Source: Cupriavidus lacunae (GTDB lineage: Bacteria; Pseudomonadota; Gammaproteobacteria; Burkholderiales; Burkholderiaceae). Taken from it: a DNA stretch of 41,142 nt. Position 1 is the stretch's first letter; each line of letters starts with the position of its first letter. The position numbers and the translations under genes were made by a program. The notes below the pieces were generated by a model. It did not search any database and was not told the DNA's origin. It worked only from the letters and a program-made list of their open reading frames with translations. The stretch spans positions 1 through 41,142 of the forward strand of contig NZ_QKWJ01000064.1 of NCBI RefSeq assembly GCF_003353055.1. The letters run 5' to 3'. Shown in pieces: positions 8,716 to 16,790 of this stretch.

Positions 8716-9066
8716 GTCTAGGTGAGGCGGCCTTGATGGGGCAACGCGCAGCCGTTGTTGAAGGCTTGAACGCAGGCACTTCCATGGCGGAGATCAAAGT
8801 CGTCTACGCTGCGTCACTTCGTCGTTTCGCCATCACGGCTTTTTCCCAATAGGCGAACGTAAGCCGCTGCTCGTAGACTGGCCCCAAGTCGGAACGAATG
8901 TACCCAAAGGCGGCCACCCATACCGGGCCGCAACCCCACTTCTACTTCGTTCCGACGCCCTACCCACCAACCCGCTTCGGAGGGTTGCTTGTTTGTACTT
9001 CCGAATCGATCGATCAGGAGGGGCATCGGCGTTAAGACGTACATCAGTCGAGGCGGCCCTGTTCGG
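8716..9066. other. Non-coding stretch
   Basis: No gene, RNA or clear repeat is recognised here. The open frame at 8814-9074 on the minus strand has no family features and no ribosome binding site that I can see. Confidence 0.4.
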
Positions 9067-9297
9067 TCAACCAATCTTCTTTGCCAGTTCGGCGGCGGAC
9101 GAGTGGTAGTACCTTTTGAGCACGGTCAGGCTGCGGTGCCCAAAGACTGCCGCCAGTTCGATCCGGTTCGGTAGTTTTGCCGCCAGTCGAGTGATCGCTG
9201 TATGACTAAGATCGTGCCAGGGAAGATCGGTCAGTCCCGCCTGTTTGCATGCTTTCTTAAAGGCGGTATGGTGGGCCGCTGCTTCAATCGGAAACAC
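9067..9297 (-). pseudogene. Tyrosine recombinase (phage-type integrase), C-terminal fragment
   Basis: About 76 residues matching the catalytic end of site-specific tyrosine recombinases. Box II reads WHDLSHTAITRLA where H-x-x-R is required, so the catalytic Arg has become Ser. FGHRSL supplies the box II His and RYYHSSA the nucleophilic Tyr. The reading frame is open back to about 9341 without a usable start, and the N-terminal three quarters are missing. It ends with the SAAELAKKIG tail duplicated at 7371. Confidence 0.75.
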
Positions 9298-9432
9298 CCG
9301 TCCATCAATGCAACGCAGTAGGAACGGGTGCAGTCAGTGAGTAAGCCGGACAAGTGGCAGCGTCAAACTAAGTCTAATAAAACAATCACTTAGTGTCGCG
9401 CGCCACCCAGTCCCCCGACTTGCCCCATGCTT

Positions 9433-9741
9433 TTACAGCAACTTCACATTGCCGATGACCATCCCCCGATCCACCGCCTTGCACAGGTAAGTGAGAGCGG
9501 GTTCAGTGCTTTCCATCCGGTCCGGCAGGTCCACGGGGGCGTCTGACGACGGCGGCACTTCGACCCACTCGAACACCTCCGACGCTTCGCCAAGCGCGCG
9601 ATCCAAGGTTTCGATAATGTCACCGGTGCAGCGGCGCTGTTGACCCGTACGCGGCAGGCGACGCGGATTGCCAAGCGTAAGGCGGGCCGCCGCTTGATCT
9701 TGCGCAAGCGCGCGCCCCTTATTCCTTGCTTTGAGCGGTGG
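9433..9741 (-). pseudogene. C-terminal part of an unidentified protein
   Basis: The minus-strand frame reads coding-like over about 100 codons, for example GDIIETLDRALGEASEVFEW, VEVPPSSDAPVDLPDRMEST and LTYLCKAVDRGMVIGNVKLL. Synonymous positions are GC-rich. No start codon with a ribosome binding site is seen and the frame upstream overlaps the Usp gene antisense, so I treat it as a truncated remnant. I do not recognise the family. Confidence 0.35.
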
Positions 9742-9798
9742 GACAAATAGAGTCCTGAAGGAAGCGCTAGATAGTCGTTTGTCCAGGAGACATCTGCC

Positions 9799-10638
9799 AT
9801 GACCTTCGCAAGCATTATGGTCCACATGGACACTGGCCGCCGCAGCCACCTGCGATTGTCGCTCGCGGTGAAGCTGGTGCACGAATACCAGGCTTCGCTG
9901 ACCGGCTTGCTGGCGGTGTACGCGGCGGACCCGGCCTGGGTGCATCGGGTACCCGATGGAGGGCGCTACCTTGAAGCCTACAGGCAACGGATGGAGGAAG
10001 CATGCCACGTCGCCCAGTGTGCCTTTGACCGGGCGACCGAGGAACTGCTGGTACCGGTGGAGTGGCGGATTGCCGAAGGCCCGCCGCTGGTAGCTGTCCA
10101 GCGTGAGGCGCGGCTGGGCGACCTGCTTATCATGGGGCAGGACGATCCCGACGACCCGACGGCGTTTGTCGCCAGCCACTTCGTCGAGACGATCATCTTG
10201 GAAGCCGGCCGACCGGTGCTGGTCATCCCAAGCGCAGGCTGGTTCCGCCAGATCGGCAGGCGCGTCATGGTCGCCTGGAACGGCAGCCGCGAATCCACCA
10301 GGGCGATTCATGACGCCTTGCCGTTCCTGCGGCGTGCCGATTCAGTCGATGTGGTGTCATGCGCTGTCGTGGGCAAGCGCCGGGATGACTGGCTTGCGCC
10401 GGCGCAGTATCCCGTTGCCTGGCTAGCAAGGCATGGTATCGCCGCCCGGGTGCATGAAGTACCGGTGGGCGTGGATCTGAGCACCGGGGAGGCGTTGCTG
10501 TCCCAGGCCGCTGACCTTTCGGCCGACCTCATGGTCCTTGGTGCCTACGGGCACTCCCGGATGAGCGAGCTGGTGCTTGGCGGTGTGACGCAGACGCTGC
10601 TCACGTCGATGACCGTGCCGACGCTTTTCTCGCACTAG
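9799..10638 (+). CDS. Tandem-domain universal stress protein (Usp 1)
   Basis: 279 residues with two UspA folds (about 1-145 and 153-279). Each begins with a beta-strand of Usp type (MTFASIMVHMD; RRVMVAWNGSRESTRAIHDA). The second ends in the nucleotide-loop motif GAYGHSRMSELVLGG, a G-x2-G-x9-G form with Gly in place of the usual final Ser/Thr. Proteins of this kind bind ATP or other ligands and support survival under starvation or hypoxia. CAGGAGACATCTGCC precedes the ATG. It is the first of three consecutive co-oriented double Usps and is closest to the copy at 27307, which shares the VHxDxxRxxxxRL start and the GxxDP segment. Confidence 0.85.
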   Translation: MTFASIMVHMDTGRRSHLRLSLAVKLVHEYQASLTGLLAVYAADPAWVHRVPDGGRYLEAYRQRMEEACHVAQCAFDRATEELLVPVEWRIAEGPPLVAVQREARLGDLLIMGQDDPDDPTAFVASHFVETIILEAGRPVLVIPSAGWFRQIGRRVMVAWNGSRESTRAIHDALPFLRRADSVDVVSCAVVGKRRDDWLAPAQYPVAWLARHGIAARVHEVPVGVDLSTGEALLSQAADLSADLMVLGAYGHSRMSELVLGGVTQTLLTSMTVPTLFSH

Positions 10639-10694
10639 CCGTCGGCTCCCGCGGGACGACAGTACGCAAATCGTGCTGCCGAAGCGCCAGCCCG

Positions 10695-10708
10695 TTGACC
10701 TGTATCAA
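10695..10708 (+). promoter_or_regulatory. FNR-type box upstream of Usp 2
   Basis: TTGAC-CTGT-ATCAA, 9 of 10 matches to the FNR consensus, centred about 84 bp upstream of the start at 10785. It lies in the 146-bp gap after Usp 1, implying Usp 2 has its own oxygen-controlled promoter. Confidence 0.6.
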
Positions 10709-10784
10709 GTGCCCGTCGGCCTTGCTGTCTAGACTGGGCTTGTGGCTTGAGCAAGGGGCGAACATCGGGGCCGGAGGCGATCTG

Positions 10785-11624
10785 ATGGATTACCGAACGA
10801 TTCTTGTCGAGCTTGGGTCCGACGCCGGTTGCGCCGCCCGTATCCACATGGCTGCCGACCTGGCTTCGTGCTTTGGCGCGCATGTCATTGGCGCCAGCGC
10901 GACTGGACTTCGCATCGATCCCGTGCGTGGTGCCGGCGACGACGCGGCGCGGTATGCGGAGCTTGCACGCCGCCGCTTGCTGGGCCAGGTTGCATCGCAC
11001 GGGGAGTTGCTGGGCAATACGCTGGCTGATACAGCCCCCGGGATCACGTTCTCGCATCACGTGGTGGAGGAAGAGACCGGCTGGGTCCTGGCGCAGGAGG
11101 CGCGTGTAGCCGATATCGTCCTGCTCGCACAGCCAGGCGCTACGGGGAGCGGCGTTCCATCGCTTGCGCCCGAGGTGGCCGAGTATGTAATGCTGAACGC
11201 AGGGCGGCCGGTGATTGTCCTGCCAGCCGAGGTTCGCCGCCTGCATGGCGGCCATGTCGTGATTGCGTGGGATGGCCAGCGCGAAGCTGCGAGGGCGGTA
11301 GCCGATGCGATGCCACTGCTTCTCCGCGCCAGGCAGGTGACAATACTCGCCGTTTGGGGCCGGCCCGGCACGCCCGATGGGAATTCGGAGCCGGTCGCAG
11401 GGCTGCGTCACTATCTGCAGCGGCACGGTATCGTCGCTGCCGTGCGGACCGAGCAGACTTCCCTGCCGGTTGGTCCTGTCATTTGCGATGTACTCGAAGA
11501 GCTTGGCGCAGACTTCCTGGTGGCGGGGGGCTATGGCCACTCCCGCATGCGCGAGCTTGTGATGGGCGGGACAACGCGGACGTTGATGCGTCAGACCAAA
11601 GTTCCTGTCCTGTTCTCGCACTGA
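10785..11624 (+). CDS. Tandem-domain universal stress protein (Usp 2)
   Basis: 279 residues from ATG 10785 behind GGAGGCGATCTG; an upstream ATG at 10695 overlaps the FNR box and is unlikely. Domain 1 begins MDYRTILVELGS, domain 2 HVVIAWDGQREAARAVADA. The C-terminal loop GGYGHSRMRELVMGGTTRTL is shared with Usp 3 and Usp 7, and the protein ends VPVLFSH like Usp 1. Domain 1 has lost a clear nucleotide loop, so any binding probably resides in the second domain. A cytoplasmic stress role is inferred from the family. Confidence 0.85.
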   Translation: MDYRTILVELGSDAGCAARIHMAADLASCFGAHVIGASATGLRIDPVRGAGDDAARYAELARRRLLGQVASHGELLGNTLADTAPGITFSHHVVEEETGWVLAQEARVADIVLLAQPGATGSGVPSLAPEVAEYVMLNAGRPVIVLPAEVRRLHGGHVVIAWDGQREAARAVADAMPLLLRARQVTILAVWGRPGTPDGNSEPVAGLRHYLQRHGIVAAVRTEQTSLPVGPVICDVLEELGADFLVAGGYGHSRMRELVMGGTTRTLMRQTKVPVLFSH

Positions 11625-11737
11625 CAAGAGGACACTCGCATACCATTGCAATGCCTCGGAGGGACCGATGAAGGAACGGGCTGGCGCACGCCACATCTGG
11701 TTCCGAGGCCCATTCTTCAACCTGGCAGGATGACTCG

Positions 11738-12562
11738 ATGACCTTCAGGACGATCCTCGTCGACCTTCGGGAAGACAGCGCGAGAGCGGCTCGCATTGAA
11801 GCAGCGGCAAGACTTGCCATGCTGTTCGATGGTAGCGTCGTCGGACTGACAGCGACGGGCACGCAACTGGAGCCTTTTCGTGGCGCGGGCGAGGACGCGG
11901 GGAAATATGCAGCGCTAGCGGCCGGGACGATCCGCAGGCTGGCAGCCGAGCACCACGCCGTCTTGCAAAAATTGGTGAAACAGGTGGGGCCATCTATACC
12001 AGCCAGGCAGGTTTTGATGGAAGCCGAAGCGGGCTGGGCACTTGCCACGGAAGGCCGCTTTGCCGACCTCATCCTTCCGGCGCTGCCATTGGCCGATGAG
12101 AGCGTGCCGGCCCCCATGGCCAAGGCCGCCGAGTATGCGCTGCTGAATTCAGGGCGGCCTGTAATGCTGGTGCCGGGCAAGGTTGGGTTGCATGTTCCGG
12201 GCCGCATTGTGATTGGCTGGAATGGCAGTCGGGAGGCGGCGCGGGCGGTTGCCGATGCGCTTCCAATGCTTCGGCTCGCGTCCAGGGTTTCGATAGTTGT
12301 CATCGCGACAGGCGAGGGCGAGTCGGACGACGACGGCGTGCGCCTGACAACCTGGCTGGCCAGCCATGACGTGGAGGCTGCGCTGCACGTGGAAGACGGG
12401 GGCGATCCAGATCATGCGCTGCTTCGGGTCGCCAGGGACTTACAGGCGGATCTGCTCGTCGCGGGTGGCTATGGCCGTCCTCGCCTGAGCGAGCTTGTCC
12501 TGGGCGGCACGACACGCGCACTGACGCGGCAATCAGAGATGCCCGTGTTCATGTCGCATTGA
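11738..12562 (+). CDS. Tandem-domain universal stress protein (Usp 3)
   Basis: 274 residues beginning MTFRTILVDLREDSARAARI. The second Usp domain starts RIVIGWNGSREAARAVADAL and ends GGYGRPRLSELVLGGTTRAL, then MPVFMSH. The His of GYGHSR is Pro-shifted here (GYGRPR), the only copy with this change. It is most similar to Usp 2 and to the fragment at 14032, so this part of the array seems to have grown by local duplication. AGGA precedes the ATG. The beta-CASP gene follows after 55 bp on the same strand and may be co-transcribed. Confidence 0.83.
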   Translation: MTFRTILVDLREDSARAARIEAAARLAMLFDGSVVGLTATGTQLEPFRGAGEDAGKYAALAAGTIRRLAAEHHAVLQKLVKQVGPSIPARQVLMEAEAGWALATEGRFADLILPALPLADESVPAPMAKAAEYALLNSGRPVMLVPGKVGLHVPGRIVIGWNGSREAARAVADALPMLRLASRVSIVVIATGEGESDDDGVRLTTWLASHDVEAALHVEDGGDPDHALLRVARDLQADLLVAGGYGRPRLSELVLGGTTRALTRQSEMPVFMSH

Positions 12563-12617
12563 AGATCCGGTCGGGCGCACGAAAGCGTCGCAAAGGCGGG
12601 AACAAAAGGACATAGGT

Positions 12618-13976
12618 ATGCGTTTGCAATGCCTCGGTGCGACTGATACGGTCACCGGCTCCAAGTACGTACTCGATACCGGTCACCACCGTGTCATGGT
12701 CGATTGTGGCCTGTTCCAGGGGTACAAGACCTTGCGGCTGCGCAACTGGGATCCGCTTCCGCTTGAGCCTGCCAGTATTGATGCGGTGGTGCTGACCCAT
12801 GCTCACATCGATCACAGTGGCTACCTGCCGTTGCTGGTGCGAAACGGGTTCCGAGGTAGGGTCTCCTGCACCACGGGCACTGCGCAGTTGTGCGGCATCC
12901 TGTTGCACGACAGCGCCCATCTCGCGGAGGAAGACGCCGCTTATGTGAACCACAAGGGCTTCTCACGCCACCGACCAGCAATGCCGCTCTACACCAGTGC
13001 TGATGCCGAGCGCGCCCTACGGCGGCTGCAGCCGATCCAGTACGGTAAGCGCTTCACGGTAGTCCCGGGCGTGGAGGCCGAATTCTGCCGGGCTGGGCAT
13101 ATCATTGGCTCGGCCATTGTTACGCTGTTTGTCCAGGGCAAGCGCATCGTGTTCTCGGGCGACCTCGGGCGCCAGCAGGATCTTGTCATGCGCGCGCCAG
13201 AGACGGTCCGGCAGGCGGATTACCTGCTGGTGGAGTCGACCTATGGCAACAGGCGGCATCCGGACACCAATCCGCTTAACTTGCTAGGGGAAATCGTCAG
13301 TCGGACTATTGGTCGCGGCGGCAGCCTGATCATTCCCGCCTTCGCGGTGGGCCGCACGCAGAGCCTGCTGCATTGCCTGCACCGCCTGCGCGAACTGCAA
13401 CGGATCCCGGACGTGCCGATCTACGTCAACAGCCCCATGGCGATCGACGCGACCACGATCATCTCGCTGCATCCTGAAGAGTTGCGCATTGACCGCACCG
13501 AGTGCGCCGCAGCCTGCAGCCTCGCAACACCGGTGCAGAGCATGGAGCATTCGATCCGGCTGAACCAGGATCACAGCCCGAAGATCATTCTGGCTGGCAG
13601 CGGTATGGCAACCGGCGGCCGGGTGGTGCATCACCTCGCGGCGTACGGACCGGATCCGCGCAGCACTATCCTGCTGTCTGGCTTCCAGGCGGCGGGCACG
13701 CGTGGCGCTACCCTGGCGTCGGGCCGGCGCGACATCCGCGTACATGGCAAGGACATTGTCGTGCGGGCGTCGGTCGAGCAGATCGAGAACCTGTCCGCGC
13801 ATGCGGACGCGGCGGAACTCATGACGTGGCTCGGTGGCTTTTGCGAGGCGCCCCGACGTACATTCGTCGTGCATGGCGAGCCCCAGGCCAGCGATGCGCT
13901 GCGCCAGCGCATCGAGCGCGATCTCCACTGGGCGGTCACCATGCCGGAGTACCGGCAGACATATCAGCTCGACTGA
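12618..13976 (+). CDS. Metallo-beta-lactamase/beta-CASP nuclease-like protein
   Basis: 452 residues. The zinc-binding motif His61-Ala-His63-Ile-Asp65-His66 (THAHIDHSGYLP) and a second His in CRAGHIIGSA define the metallo-beta-lactamase fold. The beta-CASP insert follows (SGDLGRQ, VESTYGNRRH, PAFAVGRTQSLLHCL). The RMMBL end contains ENLSAHAD and FVVHGEPQAS. Relatives are mRNA 3'-end processing (CPSF73-like) exo/endoribonucleases. Bacterial members linked to Usp and Hsp20 genes are thought to act on RNA under stress; that is inference here. All metal ligands I can place are intact. It directly follows Usp 3. Confidence 0.88.
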   Translation: MRLQCLGATDTVTGSKYVLDTGHHRVMVDCGLFQGYKTLRLRNWDPLPLEPASIDAVVLTHAHIDHSGYLPLLVRNGFRGRVSCTTGTAQLCGILLHDSAHLAEEDAAYVNHKGFSRHRPAMPLYTSADAERALRRLQPIQYGKRFTVVPGVEAEFCRAGHIIGSAIVTLFVQGKRIVFSGDLGRQQDLVMRAPETVRQADYLLVESTYGNRRHPDTNPLNLLGEIVSRTIGRGGSLIIPAFAVGRTQSLLHCLHRLRELQRIPDVPIYVNSPMAIDATTIISLHPEELRIDRTECAAACSLATPVQSMEHSIRLNQDHSPKIILAGSGMATGGRVVHHLAAYGPDPRSTILLSGFQAAGTRGATLASGRRDIRVHGKDIVVRASVEQIENLSAHADAAELMTWLGGFCEAPRRTFVVHGEPQASDALRQRIERDLHWAVTMPEYRQTYQLD

Positions 13977-14031
13977 CACGCGAGGCCTGCAATCTTCGGT
14001 GACGTCAATCGACTTCGCCATCGACTGCAGG

Positions 14032-14148
14032 GCAATCCTTCTCGACCTTTGCAAAGAGGCCGTGAGGGCTGCCCCGTAGAAGCGGCGGCACGGCAGGCCA
14101 TGGAATGTCAGGCGTGAGGCCGCGCGGGCGGTCGCCGATGCATTGGTG
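14032..14148 (+). pseudogene. Universal stress protein remnant
   Basis: Two short pieces match Usp 3. AILLDLCKEAVRAAP (14032-14079, ending in TAG) resembles TILVDLREDSARAAR. WNVRREAARAVADAL (14101-14145) resembles WNGSREAARAVADAL in another frame. The roughly 140 residues that should lie between them are absent, so a Usp gene has been lost by internal deletion. It shows the array once had a fourth member at this end. Confidence 0.6.
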
Positions 14149-14413
14149 TGGAGTTCGCGCGCACTACCCCCAAAGGCAGTGCGTCTCGACTGAACGTTGG
14201 CTTGCCGACAGACGCCAGGCGTTTCCTCGACCACTATCAAATGTGCGGTCTAACGCGCGTCAGATTGTGCCGCCACGCGATTTGACACAAACAATTGTGC
14301 AGCGACCGTGGAATGGCGTCTAGATGTCTTGTATAGCATATTTGACGGCGGACACCATTGCCTTCTCAGGCACAAACTCTATAGTCCATTCGCAGGCCAA
14401 CCGAAACGTGAAC
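14149..14413. other. Promoter region of the two-component genes
   Basis: AT-richer than the flanks, with TTGACA at 14283-14288 and a small palindrome around ACAATTGT (14291-14298). I cannot place a matching -10 box with confidence. No FNR-like box of high quality is present. Confidence 0.3.
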
Positions 14414-15757
14414 ATGTCTCAGCAAGCGCCTTCCCTCGATACACATCCGAGGCGCCTGGCCAGTCCACACGCTAGGTGGCGGGCGGCGGACGTCGCCGTC
14501 GGCCTGAGTGCCGTGCTGCTTTGCGTTGGGCTGGCGTACTTGCTGCAAGCCGTCGTGGAGCGCTACCGCAATCTGGTACTCGGCCCGATGGTGCCCGTCC
14601 TGGGCGCAGGCAGCGGGCTGCTGCTGGGACTCTACCTGATCCGTATGCGCAGGCTCAGGCAGACAGCCGCGGACAACCTTCAGCGGGTTGCCGAGAGCGA
14701 GGCGCGGCTGGCCGGCATTATCCGGTCCTCGATGGAGGCAATCATCACGGTGGACAGCGAACAGCGGGTCCTGTTGTTCAATCCCATGGCGGAGAGCTTG
14801 TTCGCCTGGACGGCCGCTGAGGCGATCGGGCGCAAGCTCGGTGACTTCATCCCACAGCGCTTTCGCGCCGTCCATGAGGAGCACGTGCGGCGCTTCGGCA
14901 TAACGGGCGTGTCGGAACGCCAGATGGGCACGCAGCGCACGCTGCGTGCCTTGCGCAGGGACGGTAGTGAATTTCCAATCGAAGCGTCGATCTCTCAAAC
15001 GTCTGACCGGGGCGGCAAGCTTTACACCGTGATGTTGCGCGACACGACTGAGCGGGTCCGCGCCGAAGAAGCGCTACATCGCTCTCGGGAAGAGTTGGAA
15101 CAGCTTTCTGACGGCATCCTGACGGCACGTGAAGAGGAAAAGCGCCGCATCGCCCGCGAATTGCACGACGACCTCGGCCAGCGCCTCAGTGCCCTGAAAA
15201 TGGATCTCGCCATGCTGGAGGCCGATGTGGCAGAAGGAAGAAATGCTGCCGGCCTGTCGAAGGAAATTGCTGCAATGCATTCCGTCATCGACGACACGGT
15301 GGCGTCGGTCAGGCGTATCGCCACGGACCTGAGGCCAGCACTACTGGACGAGCTCGGGATGGTCCCGGCGATTGAATGGCTGGCCAACGATTTTTCGAAC
15401 CGGTACGGCTTGGCCGTATCCGTGGTCGCCGAGGACGACGAGGTACCGGAAAAGGTCGCTGTCGCCGCGTTCCGTATCGTCCAGGAGGCGCTCAGCAACG
15501 TTATCCGACACGCCGATGCCAGTAGGGCAACGGTTTCCATCGGCAGCGAAGGACCAATGCTGCGGCTCGAGATTCATGACGACGGTACTGGGTGGAAGGA
15601 GCGGCCAGCGGGCGATGGACAGCGCAAATCGCTGGGGCTGCTGGGAATCCGCGAGCGGGCACGGCTTCTCGGCGGCGACGTACTCGTCCAGAGCGCGCCG
15701 GGTGAGGGGTTCCGCCTGATTGTTCGCTTTCCACGCGAACAGGGAGACCGTGCATGA
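14414..15757 (+). CDS. PAS-containing sensor histidine kinase, NarX/HisKA_3 type
   Basis: 447 residues from ATG 14414 (MSQQAPSLDTHP). An in-frame ATG at 14324 would add 30 residues of atypical composition; neither start has a strong ribosome binding site. Two membrane helices (about 25-48 and 56-77) anchor it with almost no periplasmic loop. One PAS domain (about 94-215, IIRSSMEAIITVDSEQRVLLFNP to LYTVMLRDTTER) may sense an internal signal. The HisKA_3 phospho-acceptor is His251 in RRIARELHDDLGQRLS, followed by a HATPase domain with EALSNVIRHADAS and GLLGIRERARLLGG. Its stop overlaps the response regulator start (ATGA), so the pair is translationally coupled. No haem-type GAF domain is present, unlike DosS. 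Confidence 0.85.
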   Translation: MSQQAPSLDTHPRRLASPHARWRAADVAVGLSAVLLCVGLAYLLQAVVERYRNLVLGPMVPVLGAGSGLLLGLYLIRMRRLRQTAADNLQRVAESEARLAGIIRSSMEAIITVDSEQRVLLFNPMAESLFAWTAAEAIGRKLGDFIPQRFRAVHEEHVRRFGITGVSERQMGTQRTLRALRRDGSEFPIEASISQTSDRGGKLYTVMLRDTTERVRAEEALHRSREELEQLSDGILTAREEEKRRIARELHDDLGQRLSALKMDLAMLEADVAEGRNAAGLSKEIAAMHSVIDDTVASVRRIATDLRPALLDELGMVPAIEWLANDFSNRYGLAVSVVAEDDEVPEKVAVAAFRIVQEALSNVIRHADASRATVSIGSEGPMLRLEIHDDGTGWKERPAGDGQRKSLGLLGIRERARLLGGDVLVQSAPGEGFRLIVRFPREQGDRA

Positions 15758-16401
15758 CACGCGTGATGATTGCGGACGACCATGCCGTGGTGCGGGACGG
15801 CCTGAGGCACATCCTGGAACGGGCGGGGGTGTTCCAGGTGGTCGGCGAAGCGGCTGACGGCGCGCAAGTGCCAAGAATGGTGAAGGAATGCAGCCCGCAG
15901 GTCTTGCTCCTAGACCTGTCTATGCCTGGCAGGAGCGGCCTGGAGTTGATCCGCCTGTTGCGCAGCGAAGCCCCCGCCGTGCGTATCCTCGTGCTGACCA
16001 TGCATGCGGAGGAGCAATATATCGTCCGTGCGTTTCAGGCCGGAGCGGCGGGCTACCTGACCAAGGAAAGCGCGGCCACGGAATTGGTGTCTGCCATCGG
16101 GCAGGTAGCTCGGGGCGGTACCTATGTGAGCCAGGCGATTGCAGCCAAGCTGGCAAGCGGTCTGAAGGACCGGAGCGACGACTTGCCGCACCTACGGCTA
16201 TCCGATCGCGAGCTGGAAGTGTACCGGCGGCTGGTGCTGGGCGAGCCGATCACGGCAATTGCCACGGCACTGTGTGTCAGCGCCAAGACCGTGAGCACCT
16301 ACAAAATGCGCCTCATGGAAAAGATGCAGATGCCCAATGAGGCCATGTTGCTGCGCTACGCGATGCGCAATCATCTGTTCGACGACGACGCCGACGTGTA
16401 G
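15754..16401 (+). CDS. NarL/FixJ-family response regulator
   Basis: 215 residues. The receiver domain has Asp8-Asp9, phospho-acceptor Asp54 (LLLDLSMPG) and Lys104 (GYLTKESA). A LuxR-type helix-turn-helix (about 150-205) reads LRLSDRELEVYRRLVLGEPI then VSAKTVSTYKMRLMEKM. It overlaps the kinase gene by 4 bp and is its obvious partner. Targets are unknown; the 34-bp palindrome at 20247 and the Usp promoters lacking FNR boxes are candidates. The operon ends here, as the next gene is convergent. Confidence 0.88.
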   Translation: MTRVMIADDHAVVRDGLRHILERAGVFQVVGEAADGAQVPRMVKECSPQVLLLDLSMPGRSGLELIRLLRSEAPAVRILVLTMHAEEQYIVRAFQAGAAGYLTKESAATELVSAIGQVARGGTYVSQAIAAKLASGLKDRSDDLPHLRLSDRELEVYRRLVLGEPITAIATALCVSAKTVSTYKMRLMEKMQMPNEAMLLRYAMRNHLFDDDADV

Positions 16402-16790
16402 CGAGTGTCGAGACCGAGCGAGGGCGCGCTTATCGTGGCGCGGCGAGCGCTGACAGGGCGAGTCGCAATGCCTGCAGCCCCAGTGTCTTGTCAAAGCAGT
16501 AGTTCGCCCCCGCCGTCAGGCAAGCGCGCCTGAGGGGTAGACCGACTCGGATCTGGCATGCCCGACCGCCGCAGTTGCCGCCGCGGCGTGGCCGGCGACG
16601 GATCGGGCTGGGCCTGCGTCGGCACCGTGCAGGCGCAAAGCAAGCCGCCAGCAGCAGGGTCCGGCAGCCAAATTCACGTTGAAGCTTCATGGTAGGACAG
16701 GTCCGCGCGGGTTCATGAAAGAGAGAGCCGCCTCCTCGCCTGCTACCAGCGTAGGCCAGGGCAGGGCACGCCAATTGCGATGGCGCAACC
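16402..16790. other. Intergenic region with possible decayed short reading frames
   Basis: A minus-strand start MKLQREFGCRTLLLAACFA at 16690 resembles a lipoprotein or export signal, followed in a shifted frame by a Pro/Gln-rich stretch (CTVPTQAQPDPSPATPRRQ). At 16430-16540 a further segment reads CLTAGANYCFDKTLGLQALR, which resembles the end of a receiver domain. None forms an intact gene. I see no terminator with a T-run between the convergent genes. Confidence 0.3.

Noticed and set aside
14324..14413. Upstream ATG at 14324 as start of the histidine kinase
   Set aside because: The added residues are atypical and the ribosome binding site is weak; 14414 is preferred, though not firmly.
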